In this document: positions 32,040-40,407 of the stretch, piece by piece
Position numbering within the stretch: position 1 is the first letter of the stretch
Layout: each line of letters opens with the position of its first letter
NCBI GenBank assembly: GCA_018882895.1
Contig: VERF01000014.1
Coordinates: 1-47,765, forward strand
Length of the DNA stretch: 47,765 bases
Origin: Candidatus Kapaibacterium sp.
GTDB lineage: Bacteria; Bacteroidota; Ignavibacteria; Kapaibacteriales; Kapaibacteriaceae
Reading direction: 5' to 3'
Notes under the pieces: generated by a model
What the model was told of the DNA's origin: nothing
Seen by the model: the letters and a program-made list of their open reading frames with translations, nothing else
Database searches by the model: none
Made by a program: the position numbers and the translations under genes

Positions 32040-33818
32040 ATGTCCACTCAACAGGCCGAAGCCGAAACCAACGCCAACAAGGTCGACTACCGGCTCCTGC
32101 GGCGCCTGCTCTCCTTTCTCGCCCCCTACCGATTATACATCGTTGGTGCCGTTGCACTGACGCTGGTCTCCTCGGCCCTGGGTCCGCTGCGCCCCTACCT
32201 TACGCGCATCGCCGTGGACGAGCACATCGTCAAAGGCGATCTGCCCGGCCTTGGCGTGTTCATCGCGATCATCCTCGGGCTGGTTGTTCTGCAAGGGGCT
32301 ACGCAGTATGCGCTGTCGCTGTTGATGACATGGATCGGGCAAAGCGTGCTGCTCGATATTCGCAACACGCTCTACCGACACGTCGAGCGCATGGCCCTGC
32401 GGTTCTATGACACCACCCCGGTGGGCCGAATCGTTACGCGTGTGACGAGTGACGTGGAAGTGCTCAACGAACTGTTTTCGTCGGGCGTGGTGCTGATGAT
32501 CTCCGACATCATGGTCATCGCCTGGATCCTGACCTTCATGTGGAATACGTCGGCTACGCTGACGATGCTGACCATCGTGATCCTGCCGTTCCTGCTTGTG
32601 GCATCGTTCATCTTCCGCCGCAAGGTTCGCGTGGTGTATGATCTTATCCGACGTCAGGTGGCCCGCATGAATTCGTTCATGAACGAGTACGTCACGGGCA
32701 TGGGAGTGATCCAGCTGTTCCGTCAGGAAGGGCGCATGACGCGCCAGTTCGCCGCTATCAATGCCGAACACAGAGAGCTTCAGGATCGGTCTATCTTCTA
32801 CTACGCCACCTTCTTCCCCGTCGTTGAGTTTCTCTCCGCCGTGGCTCTGGCCATCATTGTATGGTATGCGGCCGACCACATCACCTCGGGTGAAATGACC
32901 ATCGGGATGCTGATCGCCTTTGCGCAGTTCACGGAAATGTTCTTCCGTCCGGTGCGTGACCTTACCGAAAAGTACAACACCCTGCAGTCGAGCGTGGTAG
33001 CCTCGGAACGCATCTTCAACTTGCTCGACACGAAGCTCACCGTCGACGATGCGCCAAATGCAAAGCCCCTTGGTGAGCTTGAGCGCCGCATTGAGTTCCG
33101 CGATGTGAACTTCAGTTATGATGGCACCACACCGGTGCTGCGCAACGTGAGCTTTACCGTGGAGAAGGGTCAGACCATCGCCATCGTGGGCGCCACAGGG
33201 GCCGGAAAGAGTTCGATCATCAATCTTCTCTGCCGGTTCTATGAGTTTCAAGGGGGCGACGTCATCATCGATGGACGCAGCATCCGCGAGATCCAGCAGG
33301 AGTCGCTCAGGCGCCGTATTGCCGTGGTTCTGCAGGACGTCTTCCTGTTCTCCCGAAGCGTCGAGGAAAACGTCACGCTGGGTCGCACGGACATCACCCG
33401 CGAACACGTTGTCAGCGTTGCCAAAGCGCTTGGTGCGCACGACTTCATCGAACGGCTGCCTCACGGCTATGATACCAACGTTCGCGAGCGCGGTGCGGTA
33501 CTGAGCGTGGGTCAGAAGCAGCTCATTTCCTTCTGCCGTGCGCTGGCCACCGATCCGGACATTCTCATCCTGGATGAGGCTACATCAAGCATCGATACCG
33601 AAACAGAGCAGCTGATCGAATCTTCGATCTCGACGATGCTCAAGGGGCGCACATCGATCGTCATCGCACATCGACTCTCGACGATTCAGCGAGCCGATCG
33701 CATCGTTGTTCTGCATCATGGCGAGGTGGCCGAATCCGGCACGCACAAGGAACTTTTAGAAGCAGGCGGACTCTACGCCAAGCTTCACACGCTGCAGTTT
33801 GCTCAGCCGGCCGCCTAG
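32040..33818 (+). CDS. ABC exporter, fused permease and ATPase (MsbA/MdlB type)
   Basis: 592 residues. Six transmembrane helices occupy residues ~25-325 ('RLYIVGAVALTLVSSAL', 'VFIAIILGLVVLQ', 'MISDIMVIAWILTFM', 'VEFLSAVALAIIVWY'). The nucleotide-binding domain follows: Walker A 'GATGAGKSS' (~384), Q-loop 'VLQDVFLFSRS', signature 'LSVGQKQL' (~488, a variant of LSGGQ), Walker B 'ILILDEATSSID' (~509) and the H-loop 'IVIAHRLSTI'. It works as a homodimer or with a partner, exporting lipids, peptides or drugs; the SVGQK signature is common in lipid/multidrug half-transporters of the MdlB group. The product is convergent with the polysaccharide operon's last gene. Confidence 0.92.
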   Translation: MSTQQAEAETNANKVDYRLLRRLLSFLAPYRLYIVGAVALTLVSSALGPLRPYLTRIAVDEHIVKGDLPGLGVFIAIILGLVVLQGATQYALSLLMTWIGQSVLLDIRNTLYRHVERMALRFYDTTPVGRIVTRVTSDVEVLNELFSSGVVLMISDIMVIAWILTFMWNTSATLTMLTIVILPFLLVASFIFRRKVRVVYDLIRRQVARMNSFMNEYVTGMGVIQLFRQEGRMTRQFAAINAEHRELQDRSIFYYATFFPVVEFLSAVALAIIVWYAADHITSGEMTIGMLIAFAQFTEMFFRPVRDLTEKYNTLQSSVVASERIFNLLDTKLTVDDAPNAKPLGELERRIEFRDVNFSYDGTTPVLRNVSFTVEKGQTIAIVGATGAGKSSIINLLCRFYEFQGGDVIIDGRSIREIQQESLRRRIAVVLQDVFLFSRSVEENVTLGRTDITREHVVSVAKALGAHDFIERLPHGYDTNVRERGAVLSVGQKQLISFCRALATDPDILILDEATSSIDTETEQLIESSISTMLKGRTSIVIAHRLSTIQRADRIVVLHHGEVAESGTHKELLEAGGLYAKLHTLQFAQPAA

Positions 33819-33835
33819 GGTGATATCCTCCGAGC

Positions 33836-34792
33836 TTACTGCTCGGTCCATACTCCCATCCCATAGAACTTTTCCCGACGCTCGCGCACGAGCGTGGCAG
33901 TATCAACGGCACAGAGCCGATCAAGCTCCTCGGCAAGAACATTGCTCATTGTCGTGAACATCGTCTCCGGATCTCGATGCGCACCACCGATGGGCTCTGG
34001 AATGATGCGGTCAATCACTCCCACCTCGATGAGGTCCTTGGCACCCAGGCGCAGCGCCTCGGCAGCCTGCTCCTTGTAGTCCCAGCTGCGCCATAGGATG
34101 GACGAGCACGACTCAGGGGCGATGACGCTGTACCATGCATTCTCGAGCATAAGGACGCGGTTGCCGATGCCGATACCCAGCGCCCCACCGCTGGCCCCTT
34201 CACCGATCACGACGATGACGATGGGAGTCTTCAGCTGTGACATCAGAAGGAGATTCTTGGCGATGGCTTCGGCCTGTCCGCGCTCCTCTGCCTCAAGTCC
34301 GGGATAGGCACCGGGCGTGTCAAGGAGGCAAACCACCGGAAGGGAGAACTTCTCGGCCATCTGAAGAAGCCTGTATGCCTTGCGGTAACCCTCCGGATTC
34401 GGCATACCGAAGTTCCGGTGAACGTTCGTCTTTGTGTCGCGACCCTTCTGGTGTCCGATGACCATCACATGACGATTGCCGAAGGTGGCCAGACCTCCAA
34501 CGATCGCCGGATCATCACGGAAGGTCCTGTCGCCATGGAGCTCGACAAAATCCGTAAAGCAATGCGTGATGTAGTCCAGCGTGTACGGACGGTCGGGATG
34601 ACGAGCAATTTGGACGCGCTGCCAGCTGGTGAGATTGCGGTAGATCTCGCCCCGCAGAAGTTCAACCTGCTGCTCGAGTTCCTCGATCTGCGGCTGAATA
34701 TCGAGCGTATCGGTGAGCGCCTTCATTTCCTCGATCTTCTTCTCAAGCTCGAAGACGGGCTTCTCAAATTCAAGAGCGGATGTCGTTGGCAC
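33836..34792 (-). CDS. accA: Acetyl-CoA carboxylase carboxyltransferase subunit alpha
   Basis: 318 residues, the usual AccA length. An N-terminal helical pair ('[30 protein letters not shown]') precedes the crotonase-like core with '[24 protein letters not shown]', 'GHQKGRDTK', '[13 protein letters not shown]', '[21 protein letters not shown]' and '[11 protein letters not shown]'. It carries out the transfer of the carboxyl group from biotin to acetyl-CoA together with AccD in fatty-acid synthesis. The start codon is GTG (34792), overlapping the GT2 fusion gene by 23 bp, so it is translated from the end of the polysaccharide operon. This placement of a housekeeping gene is unusual. It ends 17 bp from the convergent ABC gene. 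Confidence 0.95.
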   Translation of the reverse strand: MPTTSALEFEKPVFELEKKIEEMKALTDTLDIQPQIEELEQQVELLRGEIYRNLTSWQRVQIARHPDRPYTLDYITHCFTDFVELHGDRTFRDDPAIVGGLATFGNRHVMVIGHQKGRDTKTNVHRNFGMPNPEGYRKAYRLLQMAEKFSLPVVCLLDTPGAYPGLEAEERGQAEAIAKNLLLMSQLKTPIVIVVIGEGASGGALGIGIGNRVLMLENAWYSVIAPESCSSILWRSWDYKEQAAEALRLGAKDLIEVGVIDRIIPEPIGGAHRDPETMFTTMSNVLAEELDRLCAVDTATLVRERREKFYGMGVWTEQ

Positions 34793-36749
34793 GGTTTCGC
34801 CGGAATAGGTGTTTCAAAATGATCTCCACGTCGAGCGCCAGTGTGTAGGCATCAACGTAGTATGTGTTGAGCTGCTCGGTGGCCGAGGCCGAGAGCGTGG
34901 CAGGACGGGAGATGTGCACAAGACCGGTAAGCCCCGGCTTTCCACTCGTCCTTGTCACACCGTCCGGCCACAGACCGACGATGCTCATTCGCCCGCAGAG
35001 GATCTCCCACCATTGGCCGAGACGCCGCCGCGAACCGGGCAAAATTAGAGCCAGCAGGGTGAGCGGCAAAACAAGGGACGCTAGGCAGATGTCTACCATG
35101 CGCTTGGCCACACGATTCCTGAAACGAAGCAGCGGTGCCACGGTAACGGTCGGCTCCAGACCGGCAACGTCGTTGATGATGCGGGCAGTGACAACGTCGT
35201 CGTAGTCCTGGGCGATGTGAAACCTGGCCCTGTAGGAGGACGATGCCATCATCAGCTGCATGATAGCGTTACGGGGCATGGCTGTGTCAGTAAGGATCAC
35301 TTCCTGCGCACCGGTCGCATCAAGAATGCGTCCCAAGTATGATGTGTCTCCCAGAACCGTCATGCCCGACCATTGGCTGACGTTGAAGGGGGCGGTTGCT
35401 ACGATCCCCACCACCTCGGCGTTACGTCGCTCAGCGCTCGAGAGCGCATCTGCCAGCCGCGTGGAATGCTCATTGAGTCCAACCAGTACGATGCGCCGCG
35501 TCCTGCTTCGCCCCTTGGCATCCATCCATGAGGTAATGGCCCTGGTGATGGCAAACAACACCCCACTGAGCCCCATCGTCATCAGCAGAACGCCCCGGCT
35601 GAAGCCGAAGTCCTTGAAGAAATACGTCAGCGACGACAGCACAAAGAACGTCGTCAGAAGGCCGACAGCGCTGCGCCGAATCGTTGGCCGGTACTCAACG
35701 TACTCACCCACGGCCACCAGCGACAGCGTGCCGATGAGCGTGATCATGATCGGCACGATCGGGTAGGCATAGTCCGGAAAACCGAACGGACGTTCAAAGC
35801 GCACCGTGGTGGCGATCAGCAGCGATGCGTTCACGCAGAGCATGTCCACGATCCACGTCAGAACCTCGACGCGCCGGCGGGCAAGCCGAGCAAGCACCGA
35901 CCGAACCGATATGCCGATCCGAAGAAAGGCAAGAAAGACCTTTGAGCCGCCGAAATGCTTGCGAGCGAAGATCTCCATCGCCTCGTAGAAAACTCGTACT
36001 TCGTTGAGCGACGAGCGTTTGGTGCTCTCACCTTTGTAGTGAATGATGCTCGTTTCGTGTACGTACTGAACGTCGAATCCTGCCTGCTTGACGCGGTAGC
36101 ACAGATCGATGTCCTCGCCGTACATGAAGAACTCGGGATCAAAACCTTCGAGCGACCTGACCAGGTCGGTTCGGCCCATCATGAACGCACCGATGAGCGC
36201 ATCTACGGAATAGGTCTCATCGATGGAGCGATACATCAGATTATAGCTCGAGAAGAGCTTCACCGAGGGAAACATCGCCTGCAAACCAAAGAGCTTGCAG
36301 AACGAGGCCCATGGTGTGGGAAGGCCACGTCGGCAGGCAACCTGGAACGAGCCGTCGGGGTTCAGGACCTTGCAGCCGGCCATGCCGACGTTTGGATGCG
36401 TATCGAGGTGTCGCACCATCGTCAGAAGTGTCTCCTGCCCAACGATCGTATCGGGATTCAGAAACAGTACGTATCGTCCTCGAGCATGCTCAAGTCCGAT
36501 GTTGTTGGCGCGGCCAAAGCCGACGTTCTCGGTCAGGGCGTGCCACTGCACGTGCCGGAAAGCAACGGATAGATCTTCCACGCTTCCGTCGGTGGAGTTG
36601 TTATCTACCACGATGATCTCTGCCGAAAGGGGCTTGCAGGCCTCATCAAGCGAGCGCAGACACTGCAGGAGATAGTCCTTGACGTTGTAGTTGACGATGA
36701 TGACGCTCAGGTCGATCTCGCCGGGGGTCGATGTCAACCCTGCATCCAT
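34770..36749 (-). CDS. GT2 glycosyltransferase fused to a degenerate polyprenyl glycosylphosphotransferase-like half
   Basis: 659 residues. Residues ~12-280 are a GT-A glycosyltransferase of the rhamnosyltransferase type ('[19 protein letters not shown]', '[12 protein letters not shown]', 'FLNPD', '[13 protein letters not shown]'). Residues ~300-420 carry four to five transmembrane helices, ~430-540 a CoA-binding-like Rossmann domain ('[19 protein letters not shown]'), and ~560-659 the shell of a bacterial sugar transferase ('[20 protein letters not shown]', '[11 protein letters not shown]', '[13 protein letters not shown]'). The stretch that normally carries 'FYRQERVG...KFRSM' and the catalytic Asp-Glu is missing, so the C-terminal half cannot act as a phosphotransferase. 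The likely role is to extend the lipid-linked sugar, with the pseudo-half as a membrane anchor or sensor. It abuts the polyprenol-phosphate synthase gene with 3 bp between. Confidence 0.85.
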   Translation of the reverse strand: MDAGLTSTPGEIDLSVIIVNYNVKDYLLQCLRSLDEACKPLSAEIIVVDNNSTDGSVEDLSVAFRHVQWHALTENVGFGRANNIGLEHARGRYVLFLNPDTIVGQETLLTMVRHLDTHPNVGMAGCKVLNPDGSFQVACRRGLPTPWASFCKLFGLQAMFPSVKLFSSYNLMYRSIDETYSVDALIGAFMMGRTDLVRSLEGFDPEFFMYGEDIDLCYRVKQAGFDVQYVHETSIIHYKGESTKRSSLNEVRVFYEAMEIFARKHFGGSKVFLAFLRIGISVRSVLARLARRRVEVLTWIVDMLCVNASLLIATTVRFERPFGFPDYAYPIVPIMITLIGTLSLVAVGEYVEYRPTIRRSAVGLLTTFFVLSSLTYFFKDFGFSRGVLLMTMGLSGVLFAITRAITSWMDAKGRSRTRRIVLVGLNEHSTRLADALSSAERRNAEVVGIVATAPFNVSQWSGMTVLGDTSYLGRILDATGAQEVILTDTAMPRNAIMQLMMASSSYRARFHIAQDYDDVVTARIINDVAGLEPTVTVAPLLRFRNRVAKRMVDICLASLVLPLTLLALILPGSRRRLGQWWEILCGRMSIVGLWPDGVTRTSGKPGLTGLVHISRPATLSASATEQLNTYYVDAYTLALDVEIILKHLFRRNRANDIRS

Positions 36750-36752
36750 GTC

Positions 36753-37472
36753 CTATCGCTTTCCGAACGAAAAGACGCTGGTGAGCTTGAGCTTCCATAC
36801 CAGGAAGGCTGCCTCATAGACGATGTTCTTGCTCATCTTCGAAACCCCTTGAACACGGTCTGTGAAGACGATCGGGATCTCGTTGATGCGCGCGCCCCCT
36901 CTCCATGCCTTGTAGTTCATCTCGATCTGGAAGGCATATCCATTGGATTTGATCTTCTTCAGATCGATCCCTCGCAGCACCTTGGCGCGGAAACACTTAA
37001 AGCCCCCTGTTGCATCAGCAATGGGCATGCCGGTGATGATGCGTGTGTAGAGGTTGGCAAACCAGCTCAGAAGAAGGCGGCTCATGGGCCAGTTGATGAC
37101 ATTCACGCCCTGGATGTAGCGAGAACCGATGACCAGGTCTGCACCGTTGATGGCTTCGAGCAAACGCCGCGTGTCTTTAGGGTCGTGCGAAAAGTCGGCA
37201 TCCATCTCCATGATGAGCTCGAAGTCATGCTCAAGTGCATAGGCAAAACCTGCACAGTAGGCTGTGCCCAAGCCCATCTTTCCGGCGCGCTCGATGATGT
37301 GTATACGCGCATCGGTGGCCATGCGGTCCCTGACAAGGCCAGCCGTTCCGTCAGGTGACCCGTCGTCGATCACCAGGATATGCGATTCCGGGATGACCGC
37401 ATGCAGAGCGTCGATCATCCGAATGATGTTCTCACTTTCGTTGTACGTCGGTATGCAGACGATGGTTTTCAC
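36753..37472 (-). CDS. Polyprenol-phosphate mannose/glucose synthase-type GT2
   Basis: 239 residues, a DPM1-like GT2 enzyme that transfers a sugar from a nucleotide donor to polyprenyl phosphate. It starts 'KTIVCIPTYNESENI', with 'VIDDGSPDGTAGLV' and the DxD-region 'MEMDADFSHDPKD', then 'GSRYIQGVNVINWPMSR' and 'NGYAFQIEMNYKAW', 'TDRVQGVSKMS'. No membrane domain is present, as in bacterial Ppm1-type catalytic subunits. The start is GTG at 37472 and overlaps the previous gene by 4 bp (GTGA). It may supply a lipid-linked sugar for glycan or protein glycosylation. Confidence 0.9.
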   Translation of the reverse strand: MKTIVCIPTYNESENIIRMIDALHAVIPESHILVIDDGSPDGTAGLVRDRMATDARIHIIERAGKMGLGTAYCAGFAYALEHDFELIMEMDADFSHDPKDTRRLLEAINGADLVIGSRYIQGVNVINWPMSRLLLSWFANLYTRIITGMPIADATGGFKCFRAKVLRGIDLKKIKSNGYAFQIEMNYKAWRGGARINEIPIVFTDRVQGVSKMSKNIVYEAAFLVWKLKLTSVFSFGKR

Positions 37473-38905
37473 GCCTTGCCGTGTCCTTTCAGCATCACGA
37501 ACACCGTACGCACCATGATCTCCAGATCAAGCTTGAACGACATGTTCTCGATGTAAAAAAAGTCATATCTGAGCCGCTGCTGGATCTCTTCGAGAGACTC
37601 GGGATTGGACTTCGCCTTGACCTGCCACCAGCCGGTGACGCCGGGGCGGACCTTGTGGCGACGTCGATAATACGGAAGCATGGCCGTAAACTTCTCAACG
37701 TAAAACGGCTGTTCCGGACGTGGCCCAACCAGTGACATCTCTCCTTTGAGCACGTTCCAAAGCTGCGGGATCTCGTCGAGGTGCGTCTTACGGATGAACC
37801 TCCCAAAGGGCGTCACCCGCGGATCATTCTTATCGGTCCACGTCGGCCCCCTCTTTACATCCACCGTCATGGAACGGAACTTGGCCATACGGAAAACACG
37901 TCCGTTGCGTCCCACGCGGTCCTGCACAAAGAACATCGGTCCGGCCGATGTGAGCTTGACGCACATGCCAACGATGGCCCAGACAGGCGCCCCAAGGCCA
38001 AGCACAAGGGCGCTGACGATGATGTCGCTGGCACGCTTGGCGATCTCCTCCCACGGCTGCATCAGCTGGGGGCTAACGTCGATAAGGGGCGAGCCATAGA
38101 TCTGGTGCGTACGTGCCTGACCCGAGAATATCTCATAGAGATCCGGCACGATCTTCACCAGACAGCCCAATTCGGCAGCCTCGGCGGCCAGATTAAGCAG
38201 CCGATCATGATCGGCTGCATCGATGGAAATGAGCACTTCGCGGATCTTACCTTCAGCAATGGCCTGCTGCAGTTCGTCGGCCCCTCCGATGACGGGAAAG
38301 CCATCGATGGCCGGGGCATGCAGAGCGCCATCGAGCAGGATGATCCCGCACACATCATAGCCCCAGGCGGGCTCATTCTTAAGGTCGTCGATCAGGTCCG
38401 TTACCCTCTGCGAGGTGCCCACGACAAGTGTGGGTATGCGGATGATGCGCAGCTCTCGAAGACGTCCCTGCACATGCCGCGCAACCAGACGCCCGGCAGT
38501 GATCAGAAAGAAGAGCACGGCCCAATAGACCAGGAAGACAGGCCGCACGCCCAGCGACGACGTTGTGACGATGGCAAGAAATATCGCCGCCGATCCAATG
38601 AAGGTCATCCTGAACACCGCCGAGATCTCATCCAGCGGCGAGCGGATGTAGAAGTCGCGGTAGAGTCCGCCCATCCAGAACACCAACGTCCAGAACAGGC
38701 ACGAGATAAGGGCCACCACCGAATGGTCGACAACTGAGAACGACCGAACGTCGGAAAGCGACCATGATCGCACGAACTGGTAGAGCGCAAAACTCAAGGC
38801 CAAGCCAACAAGATCGGCCACAAGCTGCATGTTCTGCGGTCCGAGCAGCACATGCATGAAGCGTCCGTTGGAAGGGGCTATCGTTTGCTTGGATCGCATG
38901 CTCAT
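37469..38905 (-). CDS. Undecaprenyl-phosphate sugar phosphotransferase (WcaJ/WbaP family)
   Basis: 478 residues. Four N-terminal helices (residues ~25-140), a CoA-binding-like Rossmann domain ('RIPTLVVGTSQRVTDLIDDL'), a reentrant helix ('KRASDIIVSALVLGLGAPVW') and the catalytic domain: 'SAGPMFFVQDRVGRNGRVFRMAKFRSM', 'TDKNDPRVTPFGRFIRKTHLDEIPQLWNVLKGEMSLVGPRPE'. All expected motifs are intact. It transfers a phosphosugar from a UDP-sugar to undecaprenyl phosphate and so initiates the repeat unit at the inner membrane. It overlaps its neighbours by 4 bp on both sides and is the intact counterpart of the degenerate half of the 34770 gene. Confidence 0.93.
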   Translation of the reverse strand: MSMRSKQTIAPSNGRFMHVLLGPQNMQLVADLVGLALSFALYQFVRSWSLSDVRSFSVVDHSVVALISCLFWTLVFWMGGLYRDFYIRSPLDEISAVFRMTFIGSAAIFLAIVTTSSLGVRPVFLVYWAVLFFLITAGRLVARHVQGRLRELRIIRIPTLVVGTSQRVTDLIDDLKNEPAWGYDVCGIILLDGALHAPAIDGFPVIGGADELQQAIAEGKIREVLISIDAADHDRLLNLAAEAAELGCLVKIVPDLYEIFSGQARTHQIYGSPLIDVSPQLMQPWEEIAKRASDIIVSALVLGLGAPVWAIVGMCVKLTSAGPMFFVQDRVGRNGRVFRMAKFRSMTVDVKRGPTWTDKNDPRVTPFGRFIRKTHLDEIPQLWNVLKGEMSLVGPRPEQPFYVEKFTAMLPYYRRRHKVRPGVTGWWQVKAKSNPESLEEIQQRLRYDFFYIENMSFKLDLEIMVRTVFVMLKGHGKA

Positions 38906-40395
38906 ATCCCGGCGAGCCCCTTTCGCAGGCGAAGCACGTCGTGACGCGTGACCAGGCCAAAGATCATCGCACAGGCAGTCACGCCTACGATGGCACCGGT
39001 AAGTCGCAGCAGAATAGTAGCGGCAACCTCAAGGGTCACCCCCGACATTCGCACAGACGGATCGGCCAGCCACAGTGTCATGCCCGCCGCAGCAACCGTC
39101 AGCGCAAGGCAGCGAAGCGCAAACAGAACGCTGATGCGCATGCCGAGACTCGCGCGCAGCATCCCTAGGCTCACAACAGCGCCCACGACGGATGTGATGA
39201 TCTTGGCCACCACGGCGCCGAGTGAACTCATCGATGGGATCAGAAGAAGACCAAAGCCAAGGGTACTGAGCACCAGCGCCGCAGCTATGTACAGCAGATT
39301 GCCCTGCCGCCTGAGCGCCACGCTCAGCTCCTGGGCATAGACAAGGATGGCAACGAACGGGGCTGACCAGACAAACCACACAAAGAGGTCGAGCGCATCA
39401 AGGTATCGACCCTTGGTGACGACGTCGACGAACAGCGGCATGAGGATAGTGGCCACGGATGTTACCACCAGACTGATCACAAGCAGGTGCTTCATCACGC
39501 CGACGGCAACATCAAGCCCCTTGGACTCATCGGATGTGAGAAGGCGCGCCACGTCGGGCATTGCCGCATAGGAGACGGCCATAGGAATCACGGCAAGCAG
39601 CGGCCCCAGGGTGGTGTATGCCGCGCCGAGTACTCCAACGTCGGCCCGACCCGAGAATGACTCCACGAGGAAGGCATCGACCTTATCGTGCACGGCGATC
39701 AGCACCGTAGCGGCAACCACCGGCAGGGCCTCAGAGATGATCGCCCGCATCTCGGTGCGCGAGGCAGCGGTCCACGACGTGGATCGACCTCGGTCGACCA
39801 CCATCAGGATCACAAATCCTGGAATGGCACTCACAACAAAGGCTTGAATGACGAGACTTGGCGTGAGCGACTCGCGCCAGAAGGTGATCAACGCAGCAAA
39901 TATCAACGCGTCCGCCACAGCCAGCAGCGACGGCAGGCGGAAGTCCGACATGGCACGCAGGCGCGTCTCAAGCGTATATCGCAGAAGGGCCGAGCGCGAT
40001 GCGATCAGCATGTAAAAGGCCCAAAGGAGCACGTCCGAGAGCGCCAGCTGGCTGGCAAATCCGGCCACTGCAACGGCGATCGTGCACACGCTCCAAAGCC
40101 CCAGACGAACGTAGAAGGCCGACGCGAGAATCTGGCCCGCGCGCTCGGGCTGCTGAGCCACACGGCGCACCACAATGCCGTTCATGCCGAAATCGGCAAG
40201 GATGCCCACCACGACCTCGGTGAGGCGACGCTCGAGGAACAGCGTGCCGTTGCTGGCAGGGTCAAGCGTTGATAGGATGAGGCGCTGAGCCACGAAGACA
40301 AGCAGAAGGGTGACGATCTGAGAGCCGAACACCCATAGGCTTGCAGTGATCACGCGCGCAGAGACCGAGCCCGACTTGGTGTCCTGGAACGTCAA
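38902..40395 (-). CDS. wzx: Polysaccharide flippase (Wzx-like, MATE/MOP superfamily)
   Basis: 497 residues with about 12-14 hydrophobic segments. The N-terminus has 'ITASLWVFGSQIVTLLLVFVAQRLIL' and 'ADFGMNGIVVRRVAQQPE', typical of Wzx/oligosaccharide flippases. It should move the undecaprenol-linked repeat across the inner membrane. The start is a TTG at 40395, 12 bp after the export gene's stop, with AAGGGG upstream at long spacing; the GTG at codon 16 is an alternative. No Wzy polymerase is in the visible operon. Confidence 0.88.
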   Translation of the reverse strand: MTFQDTKSGSVSARVITASLWVFGSQIVTLLLVFVAQRLILSTLDPASNGTLFLERRLTEVVVGILADFGMNGIVVRRVAQQPERAGQILASAFYVRLGLWSVCTIAVAVAGFASQLALSDVLLWAFYMLIASRSALLRYTLETRLRAMSDFRLPSLLAVADALIFAALITFWRESLTPSLVIQAFVVSAIPGFVILMVVDRGRSTSWTAASRTEMRAIISEALPVVAATVLIAVHDKVDAFLVESFSGRADVGVLGAAYTTLGPLLAVIPMAVSYAAMPDVARLLTSDESKGLDVAVGVMKHLLVISLVVTSVATILMPLFVDVVTKGRYLDALDLFVWFVWSAPFVAILVYAQELSVALRRQGNLLYIAAALVLSTLGFGLLLIPSMSSLGAVVAKIITSVVGAVVSLGMLRASLGMRISVLFALRCLALTVAAAGMTLWLADPSVRMSGVTLEVAATILLRLTGAIVGVTACAMIFGLVTRHDVLRLRKGLAGI

Positions 40396-40407
40396 CCCGC
40401 GAGCCCC

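Noticed and set aside
32133-33464. 443-residue minus-strand ORF
   Set aside because: It is the antisense shadow of the ABC exporter; composition and lack of motifs show it is not a gene.
33830-33846. CCGAGC-TTACT-GCTCGG hairpin between the ABC gene and accA as a bidirectional terminator
   Set aside because: Only a 6-bp stem, overlapping the accA stop codon and without T-runs on either side; too weak to call.
37781-38737. 318-residue plus-strand ORF
   Set aside because: Antisense to the WcaJ-type gene, with no recognisable domain.
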